The translations under genes were made by a program, and so were the position numbers. Below the pieces are notes generated by a model. The model was not told the DNA's origin. It ran no database searches and saw only the letters and a program-made list of their open reading frames with translations. From Clostridiales bacterium (GTDB lineage: Bacteria > Bacillota > Clostridia > Saccharofermentanales > UBA5734), in NCBI GenBank assembly GCA_007133255.1, contig SLMY01000273.1, forward strand, positions 1-6,002: DNA of 6,002 nt, written 5' to 3'. Shown in pieces: positions 1-6,002 of this stretch. Position 1 is the first letter of the stretch. Each line of letters opens with the position of its first letter.

Positions 1-380
1 CCATCAGATTCAGTTCTGGCCGGGATCCCGATCTGGCTGAACCAGTCAAGTGTTTGTTTTGTATCCATAAACCGCAGGGCTTTTCGCGCGAACTCAACCT
101 GATGGCCATGATAGGATTCAATGTTTAGATCCTGATGGCTTAAATTACACCGTCCATTACCGGTTGCCAGAATTTTCCGGCCGACACGATCATTTTTTTC
201 CAGCACGACAACAGGTCGCTTATAATCAAAATGATATCTTGAACGGATAGTCTTCATTTCCGCTGCCGTAAACTGTGATAGTCTTTCAGCCGCCGCGATA
301 GCCGCGGTCAGTCCGGCGGCGCCGCCGCCAACAATCGCGATCAGGCTGCGGCTGATGCCTTCCTGCCTCTGATCAGACAC
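1..380 (-). CDS. HI0933/BaiN-type NAD(P)/FAD-dependent flavoprotein, N-terminal part (cut by window edge)
   Basis: About 126 N-terminal residues are visible and the rest lies left of the window. Residues 13-24 form the Rossmann beta-strand and glycine loop (IAIVGGGAAGL), which binds the ADP part of FAD. Residues 57-82 hold a second strand ending in the acidic residue E61, followed by RVGRKILATGNGRCNLS, a block typical of the HI0933/BaiN flavoprotein family. Family members are about 400 residues long and bind FAD; some act on bile-acid intermediates, but the substrate here cannot be inferred. The GTG at 378-380 is preferred as start because GGGAGG lies 9 bases upstream. An in-frame ATG at 399-401 would add 7 residues but has only a weak SD. 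Oddity: about 20 extra residues (roughly L34-R55) separate the first helix from the second strand, where relatives usually have a short turn. It lies 51 bases after the CYTH gene and is probably cotranscribed with it. Family assignment is strong; the reaction is unknown. Confidence 0.93.
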   Translation of the reverse strand, partial: MSDQRQEGISRSLIAIVGGGAAGLTAAIAAAERLSQFTAAEMKTIRSRYHFDYKRPVVVLEKNDRVGRKILATGNGRCNLSHQDLNIESYHGHQVEFARKALRFMDTKQTLDWFSQIGIPARTESD

Positions 381-389
381 TTGATTTTT

Positions 390-395
390 CCTCCC
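390..395 (-). promoter_or_regulatory. Shine-Dalgarno GGGAGG of the flavoprotein gene
   Basis: GGGAGG on the minus strand sits 9 bases before GTG (378-380). It lies inside the extra stretch that the upstream in-frame ATG (399-401) would add, so it argues for the GTG start. Seen directly; function is inferred from position. Confidence 0.7.
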
Positions 396-431
396 GTTCA
401 TCTTCAACTGCGTTCATATAAACTATCTTTG

Positions 432-1130
432 CTAAAAGCCGGATCCGTGAGATCTGGCAAAAGCCAGACAGCGGGCCAGCTTACTTTCTGTCTCCATTAT
501 TAACCCGAATTTATCGGCAAGCCTTTTTCTGAGGTAATCCAAAGTTGAGCTGTCACCAGCCAGACATTCAATTTCCAGTTCAGTGAACGCCTTTTTGTCT
601 TGACCAGCCACATAATAGCCCTGGTCAAGCGCTGTTTCCAGCTGGCTGCCGTTAATCTCAACCAGAGCCGCAAGACGAGTGAAACGAATTTCGGCTGTAC
701 AGATCAGGGTCTGCCCCTCCATCCTGTCCAGAAGTTCATTCAGCAAGTCTGTCTGCTGCTCATTATCTCCACTATACCAGGCTTCTCGTTCAAACCAATC
801 ACGAATCAGTTGGCTGTCCAGCCTGTGCATCGGCTGAAGCGCGGACAGCTGCTCCGATGGTATCCTGACCGACCATTCCTGTCGTCTGAAAATACCACAG
901 GAAATCTGATCACCTCTTTTAAGTGTCAGGACCGCCTTGTTGTTCTCGAGTCGTACTCTGACTGTTGCCCGCATTGGGTCAAGATCACGTGCCTGTGTAT
1001 CGTAATAACGGCTGTGCATGATAATCTCACGTGTTTTTTCAGCAGGCAGAATCAGTTCTTTCCAGGGATCGCTGATAAAGGTCTCATAACTAGCCCGATC
1101 CGGAAAGGCCATTTTTAATTCAACTTCCAT
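432..1130 (-). CDS. CYTH-domain protein (triphosphate tunnel metalloenzyme family)
   Basis: A complete 232-residue protein that opens with the family signature ExExK (E2, E4, K6 in MEVELK). The expected charged beta-strand residues follow in order: YYDT (42-45), R58 and R60, TLKRG (69-73), RQEWSV (83-88), AEIRFTR (146-152), VEIN (157-160), the ALDQG turn (167-171), ELEIE (184-188) and the C-terminal SKLAR (216-220). CYTH proteins form a beta-barrel tunnel that binds triphosphates with divalent metal; known members hydrolyse inorganic triphosphate, thiamine triphosphate or RNA 5'-triphosphate, or cyclise ATP. Which applies here cannot be told. No TM segment or signal is seen, so it is probably cytoplasmic. 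The start is fixed by the signature itself. AGGAGG lies 10 bases upstream, with a second, out-of-frame ATG between them. In Bacillus subtilis a CYTH gene (yjbK) also lies a few genes from pepF (yjbG), which may reflect a loosely conserved neighbourhood. The first 31 bases belong to a tandem duplication. Confidence 0.92.
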   Translation of the reverse strand: MEVELKMAFPDRASYETFISDPWKELILPAEKTREIIMHSRYYDTQARDLDPMRATVRVRLENNKAVLTLKRGDQISCGIFRRQEWSVRIPSEQLSALQPMHRLDSQLIRDWFEREAWYSGDNEQQTDLLNELLDRMEGQTLICTAEIRFTRLAALVEINGSQLETALDQGYYVAGQDKKAFTELEIECLAGDSSTLDYLRKRLADKFGLIMETESKLARCLAFARSHGSGF

Positions 1131-1140
1131 CTCATAAATT

Positions 1141-1146
1141 CCTCCT
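1141..1146 (-). promoter_or_regulatory. Shine-Dalgarno AGGAGG of the CYTH gene, shared by two ATGs
   Basis: Minus-strand AGGAGG is followed after 5 bases by an ATG (1133-1135) that opens a six-codon frame, MRWKLN then TAA at 1115-1117. After 10 bases comes the true CYTH ATG (1128-1130). The closer ATG is out of frame with the gene and could compete for initiation. The equivalent site in the neighbouring repeat copy reads AGAAGG and lacks both ATGs. Confidence 0.7.
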
Positions 1147-1185
1147 GGCTGTCGCTTCCGGAGTACTGTCAGCCGGCCGGTGAGT

Positions 1186-1213
1186 TTAAAACAGGTCTTC
1201 GAGCCGCTTCAGA
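1186..1213 (-). pseudogene. pepF: Duplicate of the pepF 3' end (last codons and stop)
   Basis: A 28-base copy, with no differences, of the end of pepF (encoding LKRLEDLF and TAA). It is stranded in the spacer 114 bases downstream of the true stop. It has no start and is not joined to a reading frame of the peptidase. Its perfect identity contrasts with the mutated CYTH-start copy in the other unit. Confidence 0.85.
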
Positions 1214-1244
1214 CCGGAAAGGCCATTTACAATTCAACTTCCAC
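1214..1244 (-). pseudogene. Disabled duplicate of the CYTH gene start
   Basis: This is the unit B copy of the first ten CYTH codons. The ATG is replaced by GTG (1242-1244), four further codons read E-V-E-L, and the sixth codon, Lys in the ExExK motif, is a TAA stop. The SD copy upstream is weakened from AGGAGG to AGAAGG. If it were translated it would give only five residues. It has no independent role that I can see and is best read as a decaying duplication remnant. Confidence 0.85.
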
Positions 1245-1327
1245 CGCAATAATGCCTTCTGGCTGTCGCTTCCGGAGTACTGACAGCTGACCGGTGAGTT
1301 TAAAACAGGTCTTCGAGCCGCTTCAGA
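1214..1327. repeat. Tandem duplication, unit B (114 bp), next to pepF
   Basis: Second unit of the 114-base tandem pair. It holds the functional pepF 3' end (1300-1327), a spacer, and a disabled copy of the CYTH gene start (1214-1244). The unit boundaries lie inside the two flanking coding regions, so the event duplicated the gene junction itself. No inverted terminal repeats or target-site duplications are seen, which fits simple tandem duplication by slippage or unequal exchange rather than insertion of a mobile element. Confidence 0.95.
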
Positions 1328-3108
1328 TAGGTATTAAAAACTGCCATCGCGTCTTTCACAGGTCCGGGACCGGAAAGATCTATGCCGGTTTTTCTAAGCA
1401 AAATGAGCGGATAATCCGATCCGCCTGATCCCAGAAATTCTATATAACGCTCAACAGCCGGCGCTCCCTCTTTCAGAATCTGCTGGCTGATCGCGACAGC
1501 CGCGGAAAAACCGGTTGCGTACTGATAGACATAGTAAGATGTATAGAAATGGGGGATTCTGGCCCATTCCCAATGCATGAACTCGTCAACTTCAACTGCA
1601 GGCGCGAAATAAGTTTTGAGCAGATCCGCGTAAATGCCGCATAGTGACTGAGCTGTGAGGACTTGTCCTTTTTCCACCATCTGATGAGTCTTCCACTCAA
1701 ACTCAGCGAACATCGTCTGGCGGAAAACAGTCAGCCGGAAAAACTCCAGGAAATGGTTCAGCAGATATTTTTGCTCATGTCTGCCAGTTTCTGTATGAGA
1801 ATCACAATCCTCCAGCATCGCCTGCAGCAGCAGGTTCTCATTAACGGTTGAGGCGATCTCAGCCAGGAAAATAGGGTACTGGCATTGAGCATAAGGCCGC
1901 TGACTGGCATACCAGGTGTGCAAGCTGTGTCCCACTTCATGAGCCAGTGTGAACACATCCGATAAAGTCCCGCTGAAATTCATCAGCACGTAAGGATGAC
2001 TGCGATAGGTGCCCCAGGAATAGGCACCGCTGGTTTTACCTGGTGTTTCATACACATCTATCCATCGCTGATTCAGATGACGCTCCAGTAAAGCCAGATA
2101 ATCTTGTCCCAGCGGCGCCAGACCGCGCCGCAGCAGATCACAAGCCTGCTGCCAGGTGTAGCGGCGCTGAGGCATATCAACGATAGGGATATAAGTGTCA
2201 TATATATGGAGCTGGGCAAGAGAAAGCTGTTTCTTTCTCAGATTAAAATACCGTTCCATGACCGGCTGAACTTCATGTACCGCGTCTATCAGACCCTGAT
2301 ACAAGCTGACCGGCAGATTGTTCTCGAACAGGGCGGCAGTCAATGTATCCGGATGACCGCGGCTTTCTGATTGCAGAAGGTCCGCCTTTACACGTGTATT
2401 GTAGAGTGCGGCAAGGGTGTTCCCCATTTCCGCGTACGCTTCCTGCATCCGGCGAAAGGCCGCCTCACGCACCTGGCGGTCAGGATGATCACGCAGCTGC
2501 GAGAACCGTCCTGGCGTCAGCTTGATATCATGACCGTTCTCATCTTTAATCTCACCGAGTTTGATATCAACATTGTCAAGCATAGTGTAAGTGTCATGAA
2601 TGCCCTGGTCAACCGCGCCAAAACGAGAAAGGATCTTTTCTTCCGCTTCACTGAGTATATGAGGTTTTCTGCGGATGATATCATCTAGAAGATGGGCGTA
2701 ATCGTCCAGTTTTGGTTGTTGTTTCTGCCAGTCTTTGATCTGTGATGAATCAAGCGCGGCCAGAGCAGTCATCAGTGAAGACTGCTGCTCTTGGGCCTTG
2801 AAGTATAGATCTGTTACACGCCCTGTCATGTCCTGGTAATCAGCATCAGCGTTATTCTCATCACGCCTCATTTTGGCATACGTGTAAAGCTCAGACAACT
2901 CAAGATCCATGTTAAATGAAGCTTCAAGCGCTGCCAGCAAACTGTCGCTGTCATTTATCTGCTTCCTGCTGACCCTGACTGATTCTATCAGACCAGGTAT
3001 TTTCGCGCAGGCTTGCTCCCATAACGCGTCTGTGCTGAAAATATCTTCTAGTCTCCAGCGTTTATCCTCTGGTATTTGACTTCTGTTCTCAAAAACAGGT
3101 TCACTCAT
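1300..3108 (-). CDS. pepF: Oligoendopeptidase F, M3 family zinc metallopeptidase
   Basis: A complete 602-residue protein, the usual size for PepF. It hydrolyses short peptides in the cytoplasm, and no signal peptide is present. The N-terminus (PEDKRWRLEDIF, residues 13-24) matches the start of the PepF N-terminal domain. The zinc site is HEVGH at 390-394, with H390 and H394 as ligands and E391 as general base; E417 in AEIAST (416-421) is the expected third ligand. The family's substrate-binding region, RIPHFYTSYYVYQYATG (517-533), is intact, so the enzyme should be active. The start is supported by AGGAG (3116-3120) 7 bases upstream of ATG. The stop lies inside unit B of the 114-bp duplication, and its last codons are copied again downstream. 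It follows the propeller gene after 91 bases and precedes the CYTH gene by 169 bases, a gap lengthened by the duplication. A link with the DUF4340 genes is not evident. Confidence 0.97.
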   Translation of the reverse strand: MSEPVFENRSQIPEDKRWRLEDIFSTDALWEQACAKIPGLIESVRVSRKQINDSDSLLAALEASFNMDLELSELYTYAKMRRDENNADADYQDMTGRVTDLYFKAQEQQSSLMTALAALDSSQIKDWQKQQPKLDDYAHLLDDIIRRKPHILSEAEEKILSRFGAVDQGIHDTYTMLDNVDIKLGEIKDENGHDIKLTPGRFSQLRDHPDRQVREAAFRRMQEAYAEMGNTLAALYNTRVKADLLQSESRGHPDTLTAALFENNLPVSLYQGLIDAVHEVQPVMERYFNLRKKQLSLAQLHIYDTYIPIVDMPQRRYTWQQACDLLRRGLAPLGQDYLALLERHLNQRWIDVYETPGKTSGAYSWGTYRSHPYVLMNFSGTLSDVFTLAHEVGHSLHTWYASQRPYAQCQYPIFLAEIASTVNENLLLQAMLEDCDSHTETGRHEQKYLLNHFLEFFRLTVFRQTMFAEFEWKTHQMVEKGQVLTAQSLCGIYADLLKTYFAPAVEVDEFMHWEWARIPHFYTSYYVYQYATGFSAAVAISQQILKEGAPAVERYIEFLGSGGSDYPLILLRKTGIDLSGPGPVKDAMAVFNTYLKRLEDLF

Positions 3109-3188
3109 TTTGTTTCTCCTTCAGAGCATGGGCTGCCCAGAGCCTGTGTTTTCCGATTCTGCTCATTCGCCTGCGTGATTAACTTCAT
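3105..3188 (-). CDS. Possible 27-residue small ORF coupled to pepF
   Basis: A short frame fills most of the 91-base gap between the propeller gene and pepF. It starts with ATG 11 bases after the propeller stop (begins MKLITQANEQ) and ends in a TGA that overlaps the pepF ATG as ATGA, an arrangement typical of translational coupling. The pepF SD lies within it. The predicted peptide is polar, with one cysteine and no TM segment, and I recognise no family. The SD before its own ATG is weak. A frame this short can easily occur by chance, so this is a candidate only. Confidence 0.2.
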   Translation of the reverse strand: MKLITQANEQNRKTQALGSPCSEGETK

Positions 3189-3199
3189 TTCTCGCGTGT

Positions 3200-4348
3200 T
3201 CAGACTATTTCCACACGTCTGACCCCTGTCCTGACTACAACCAGGAGGGCCGACTCATTTGTAAAGCGAAGCCTGATGATCTCTGCCGGCAGCTGCTTCT
3301 CAAAAAGAAGCGCTCCTGATGTCAGGTCGATCACCATCACTCTGGTACCACTGGCGATCGCTGCCAGATTCGATTGATGGTCAATAGCAGCCGGGGCTTC
3401 ACCTATATGGATAAGCTCACTCATTTCGCCGCTGCCGCTGATCTTGAACAAGGCGTAGGGGCCGTCAAGTTCAGCTGCCGCGATAACATAAAGGTGGCGA
3501 TCCGCGTCGAACACAGACAGGATCTGATTGAAATGACGCTGCCATAGAAGATCTGAATGGTCATAAGCAAGAGCGACCAGGCTGTTGGCGCCGCTCAAAA
3601 CAATCTGATCATCAGAACTGTAGAAAATCAGCGGATATAATCCTGCCAGGTCCGGCATCCGCTGTCCAAGTGCCTGGCCTTCAAGGTTATAACGCCTGAT
3701 AATCGGAACAGCTGTCGCTGAAGCAGTATTGAGAATTGAGATGTCGAAATAATCACCAGATGGTGAGAACGACGCGGAAAGAACATAACCTGATTCCGGA
3801 AAATGGATATCAAACAGATGCCGGCCGGTCTCCGGCGCGAACAAACTGACCACACCTGTGCTGTTCGCTTTATCCTGAACGATAAGCACATAACCGCGAC
3901 TGCTGATATTGGCACTGCTGATTCTGCCTTCGACACTGATCTTATAAAGCTCCCCGTGTTCACCCAGCATCAGCATCTGATGACCTTCACGGTCAGCGAC
4001 AAGAAAACGGGATTCATCGGATACGACAAAAGGAGCTTTAAAATCAATATCAGCAGCAAATCGCTCATGCCCCTGATTATCGAGTCTGGCGACTCGACTG
4101 ATACTGACCTTGTAGAGACCCTCGCCAAACGGGTAAAGCCGCTGCGCTTCAACTGGCTCACAGTCAAATCCAATATCTTCAGGAATGATCGCTTCTTCCG
4201 GCCGTGCCATCAGCTGCCAGGCGTCGTCATCCGGCAGGTGATAAACCAGAAAAACAACAGAAGCCATCAGCAGTAAAGCCAGCACGATCAATATGATCAA
4301 GCTGGCTCTGCTTCGTTTAGTAAGATTGTTTGCTGGCGGCTGACTCAT
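3200..4348 (-). CDS. Single-TM beta-propeller-like protein, resembles DUF5711
   Basis: A 382-residue protein of unknown function. A short basic N-terminus (KRSR at 11-14) leads into one hydrophobic segment at about 16-36, after which the rest should lie outside the membrane (inferred). The remainder reads as repeated beta-rich blades with WD40/PQQ-like features: FLVADREGHQMLML (115-128), GYVLIVQDKA (152-161), FSPSGDYFDIS (194-204), a LYVIAAAELDGPYALF block (286-301) and the LAAIASGTRVMVIDLTSGALLFEKQLP stretch (328-354). This pattern resembles the DUF5711 proteins of Clostridia. The start chosen is the ATG at 4346-4348, one base after the stop of the DUF4340 gene. The frame stays open further upstream, but that part overlaps the DUF4340 gene by about 200 bases and encodes no plausible protein. 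No strong SD precedes this ATG (AGGAAGG is 17 bases away), so reinitiation by ribosomes finishing DUF4340 is likely. It probably works with the DUF4340/ABC proteins at the cell envelope, but no ligand is known. Confidence 0.85.
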   Translation of the reverse strand: MSQPPANNLTKRSRASLIILIVLALLLMASVVFLVYHLPDDDAWQLMARPEEAIIPEDIGFDCEPVEAQRLYPFGEGLYKVSISRVARLDNQGHERFAADIDFKAPFVVSDESRFLVADREGHQMLMLGEHGELYKISVEGRISSANISSRGYVLIVQDKANSTGVVSLFAPETGRHLFDIHFPESGYVLSASFSPSGDYFDISILNTASATAVPIIRRYNLEGQALGQRMPDLAGLYPLIFYSSDDQIVLSGANSLVALAYDHSDLLWQRHFNQILSVFDADRHLYVIAAAELDGPYALFKISGSGEMSELIHIGEAPAAIDHQSNLAAIASGTRVMVIDLTSGALLFEKQLPAEIIRLRFTNESALLVVVRTGVRRVEIV

Positions 4349-4349
4349 A

Positions 4350-5882
4350 TCAATCCAGCTGATATCCTTCCTGTGTGTTAAACACGCCATCCACAGCATG
4401 CTCCATTGCGTATCTGAGCATGTCGAGCGCGACCAGAATGCCTTCGCTGTCGGTGCGTTTTGAATGGAAAGCGGCATTGCCGTCAATATAAAACCCGGCA
4501 TACTCACCATCGATAAAGACATAATAAGTATAATCATCCCGAGCCGTAAATTCAACTACCTGTTGTCTTTCCGGCAGATCATTATCCGGATCGGCTTTGA
4601 GATGAAAGACCATCGAAGCGTCAGCGTCAGCTTCAGGCTGCGCGTCAACATCAAGCCCGGCTATCATAACACTAATAAGGCTCTGGTAAAAAGGTGAAAA
4701 TAAACTGCGGTTACGTTCATTAACGATTTTAGCGTTCTCACCGTCCAGCTCAAACACAACATCTTCATCAGATGCCCGCTGATTCTGTTCCATCGAGATA
4801 TCAACGACAAAAGACTCGCCCAATATATCAGCTTCGATCCGGTCAACGGACCAGATACTGATCAGCTGGACAAACCGGTCCAGCATATCGGTCACACGCA
4901 TGTCGATTGTTCCGAAAGCGCTGGCACGAACAGTAAAGACAGCCGGTATCCGGTCGCTCATCGCGTAAAAATGGTCACTGTCAGCCTTCGCGCCCAGGAT
5001 GATATTAACCTGGTCTGATTCTGTCTCAAGATGGAATGTATATTGAGGCTGGTCCAGTCCGTACTGGCTGAGATCCTGCGGGTTAATCTCCACAAACCGG
5101 CTGACTGAGATATTAAGCACCTCATCAAGCAGCCTGGTCAGACCTTCAGAACTACCGGGACGATGAATCGGTTCGAGTACATAGAACTCAAAGTATTCCG
5201 TGCCAGATCCCAACTCGCCCATCAAGGTGGACTCAGTAACGATTCTGGCATCATCACGGGCTCGCTCAAAGGTGAACATTGACAATGTTTCCAGGTCCAG
5301 ATCCAGCACAAGACTGTCATCAACCAGATCCAGCTTCGACTGCCGGACCCGATTGGCGGTCGCTGAAGCGACCGAGCAGACACGTCTGGTATCATCGAGC
5401 ATGACATAATCAAAGCTTCCTGACAACAGTTCGCGCCCGAACTTAATCACGTGCCGATCGCCATTTTTTAATGTAACTGTATATGTTGTATCCGGGTTTT
5501 CCAGTCCGTACTGAGCCAGGTCCTGGGCGTCTGTCTCAATCTCATTGCTGGTATAGACAATACTGGCTACATTGGCGATCTGCTCAAGCGCCCGGGATGA
5601 GAAGGGATAATCCTCCATACCCTCAATATACCAGACCCGACTCGTATTATTATCAGCGGCGCTGTCTTCGGGAACCAGAGAAAACTGGTCATCCGGGTTA
5701 ACAATATCGATTCTTTCGACCTCATCCATTTCGGCCTCAAAAACAGGATCGACCTCAGGCCTGGTGGTCATTGTTGTTTCTTCCGGATCACTTCCCGGCA
5801 GCAGGCTGCTGAGGGCCAGAGCGGCCACCAGCACAACAAGCACACCAGCAAATATAATCAGGATTTTGCTTTGTTTTTTCAT
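4350..5882 (-). CDS. DUF4340 domain-containing membrane-anchored protein
   Basis: A 510-residue protein with a lysine-containing N-terminus, one hydrophobic segment at about 8-28, and a long, strongly acidic extracytoplasmic part. There is no lipobox cysteine, so it should be TM-anchored rather than a lipoprotein. Two clear copies of the DUF4340 core are seen: DLAQYGLENPDTTYTVTL at 121-138 running to V171, and DLSQYGLDQPQYTFHL at 270-285 running to V318. Each continues into a strand, a glycine turn and an aromatic 'Y/FYAM-D' stretch. A more diverged third unit may follow (342-467). DUF4340 proteins are often encoded beside GldG-like and ABC permease genes and are thought to be accessory parts of an envelope ABC system; their biochemical role is unknown. 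Here a probable GldG C-terminus lies 48 bases upstream and the propeller gene one base downstream. The start is supported by GGGAGG ending 7 bases before ATG. Confidence 0.9.
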   Translation of the reverse strand: MKKQSKILIIFAGVLVVLVAALALSSLLPGSDPEETTMTTRPEVDPVFEAEMDEVERIDIVNPDDQFSLVPEDSAADNNTSRVWYIEGMEDYPFSSRALEQIANVASIVYTSNEIETDAQDLAQYGLENPDTTYTVTLKNGDRHVIKFGRELLSGSFDYVMLDDTRRVCSVASATANRVRQSKLDLVDDSLVLDLDLETLSMFTFERARDDARIVTESTLMGELGSGTEYFEFYVLEPIHRPGSSEGLTRLLDEVLNISVSRFVEINPQDLSQYGLDQPQYTFHLETESDQVNIILGAKADSDHFYAMSDRIPAVFTVRASAFGTIDMRVTDMLDRFVQLISIWSVDRIEADILGESFVVDISMEQNQRASDEDVVFELDGENAKIVNERNRSLFSPFYQSLISVMIAGLDVDAQPEADADASMVFHLKADPDNDLPERQQVVEFTARDDYTYYVFIDGEYAGFYIDGNAAFHSKRTDSEGILVALDMLRYAMEHAVDGVFNTQEGYQLD

Positions 5883-5930
5883 TTACAAGCCTCCCTATCA
5901 GCTAAAAGATCTTCCTGGCCAGCGCAAACC

Positions 5931-6002
5931 TTACAGATGCCTGCGCCTGCGGTAGACAATCAAAGCTGCCAGCAGCAGAACCACAGGAATGATAATCATT
6001 GC
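5931..6002 (-). CDS. C-terminal end of a membrane protein, probably GldG-type ABC-transporter auxiliary protein
   Basis: Only the last 23 codons and the TAA (5931-5933) are in the window. They encode one hydrophobic helix (IIIPVVLLLAALIVY) followed by a basic tail, RRRRHL. A final TM helix with an arginine-rich cytoplasmic end is the usual finish of GldG-family ABC auxiliary proteins, which commonly precede DUF4340 genes. The assignment therefore rests on this short tail plus gene order. Any other membrane protein with a C-terminal anchor could look the same. Confidence 0.55.
   Translation of the reverse strand, partial: AMIIIPVVLLLAALIVYRRRRHL

Larger units (their letters stand above)
1100..1213. 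repeat. Tandem duplication, unit A (114 bp), next to the CYTH gene
   Basis: This unit is directly followed by a second 114-base unit with the same order of sequence. My alignment by eye gives 11 mismatches and no gaps, about 90% identity. On the minus strand it contains a copy of the last eight pepF codons and stop (1186-1213, ending LKRLEDLF), then the spacer with AGGAGG, then the real first ten CYTH codons (1100-1130). Eight of the 11 differences fall between 1115 and 1144, around the CYTH start; the others are at 1169, 1174 and 1176. The last 37 bases (1177-1213) are identical to unit B. Confidence 0.95.

Noticed and set aside
373..417. 14-residue frame in the CYTH-flavoprotein gap that overlaps the GTG start
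   Set aside because: Very short, with no clear SD of its own; probably chance, although it ends over the next gene's start codon.
600..1118. 172-residue plus-strand frame opposite the CYTH gene
   Set aside because: It is antisense to a gene with clear family motifs, and its product shows no recognisable domain.
1262..1287. Inverted repeat GCTGTC/GACAGC (14-base loop) downstream of pepF as a terminator
   Set aside because: The stem is only 6 bp, the loop is long and no T-run follows on the minus strand; in the other unit the equivalent pairing is altered (GGCTG/CAGCC).
1100..1327. CRISPR array or mobile element as explanation of the repeats
   Set aside because: There are only two units with no spacers between them, the units consist of flanking gene sequence, and there are no terminal inverted repeats or transposase.
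2104..2688. Several plus-strand frames opposite pepF
   Set aside because: They lie within a gene with an intact catalytic site and conserved motifs on the other strand.
3121..3150. TGGG-CAG-CCCA hairpin upstream of pepF
   Set aside because: A 4-bp stem with a 3-base loop and no T-tract is too weak to call a terminator or regulatory element.
3803..4276. 157-residue plus-strand frame opposite the propeller gene
   Set aside because: It is a shadow of the coding strand; no domain and no convincing SD in context.
4349..4555. Upstream extension of the propeller gene to an ATG at 4555
   Set aside because: It would overlap the DUF4340 coding region by about 200 bases; the extra residues look like a shadow translation, and the TM-containing N-terminus makes sense starting at 4348.

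Overview
The window carries six protein-coding genes, all on the minus strand, read from right to left: the last 23 codons of a membrane protein (probably a GldG-type ABC-transporter auxiliary protein), a DUF4340 membrane-anchored protein, a single-TM beta-propeller-like protein resembling the DUF5711 group, oligoendopeptidase F (pepF), a CYTH-domain protein, and the N-terminal part of an HI0933/BaiN-type flavoprotein. Gaps between genes are 48, 1, 91, 169 and 51 bases. I see no convincing terminator or promoter between them, so they may be one transcription unit, though this is inferred from spacing and strand only.

The gene set (DUF4340 next to a DUF5711-like propeller, PepF, a stand-alone CYTH protein, an HI0933 flavoprotein), the strong purine-rich Shine-Dalgarno sequences and roughly balanced base composition suggest a Bacillota genome, probably a Clostridia relative. 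The genus cannot be told from this window. It looks like ordinary chromosome: no transposase, integrase, CRISPR array, tRNA or rRNA is visible.

Layout: 5931-6002 and 4350-5882 form the envelope ABC/GldG-DUF4340 part, with the propeller gene (3200-4348) one base downstream and probably translationally coupled. 1300-3108 is a complete M3 metallopeptidase. 432-1130 is a complete CYTH protein with an intact ExExK signature. 1-380 is a dinucleotide-binding flavoprotein cut by the window edge.

The most unusual structure is a 114-bp tandem duplication (1100-1213 and 1214-1327, about 90% identical) that spans the pepF/CYTH junction exactly. Each unit holds the end of pepF, the spacer with a Shine-Dalgarno, and the start of the CYTH gene. 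As a result the intergenic region carries a spare copy of the pepF tail and a spare, disabled CYTH start in which the SD is weakened, ATG has become GTG and the catalytic-motif Lys codon has become a stop. No new defence or mobile system was found. The uncharacterised DUF4340/propeller pair and the duplicated junction are the parts most worth a second look.
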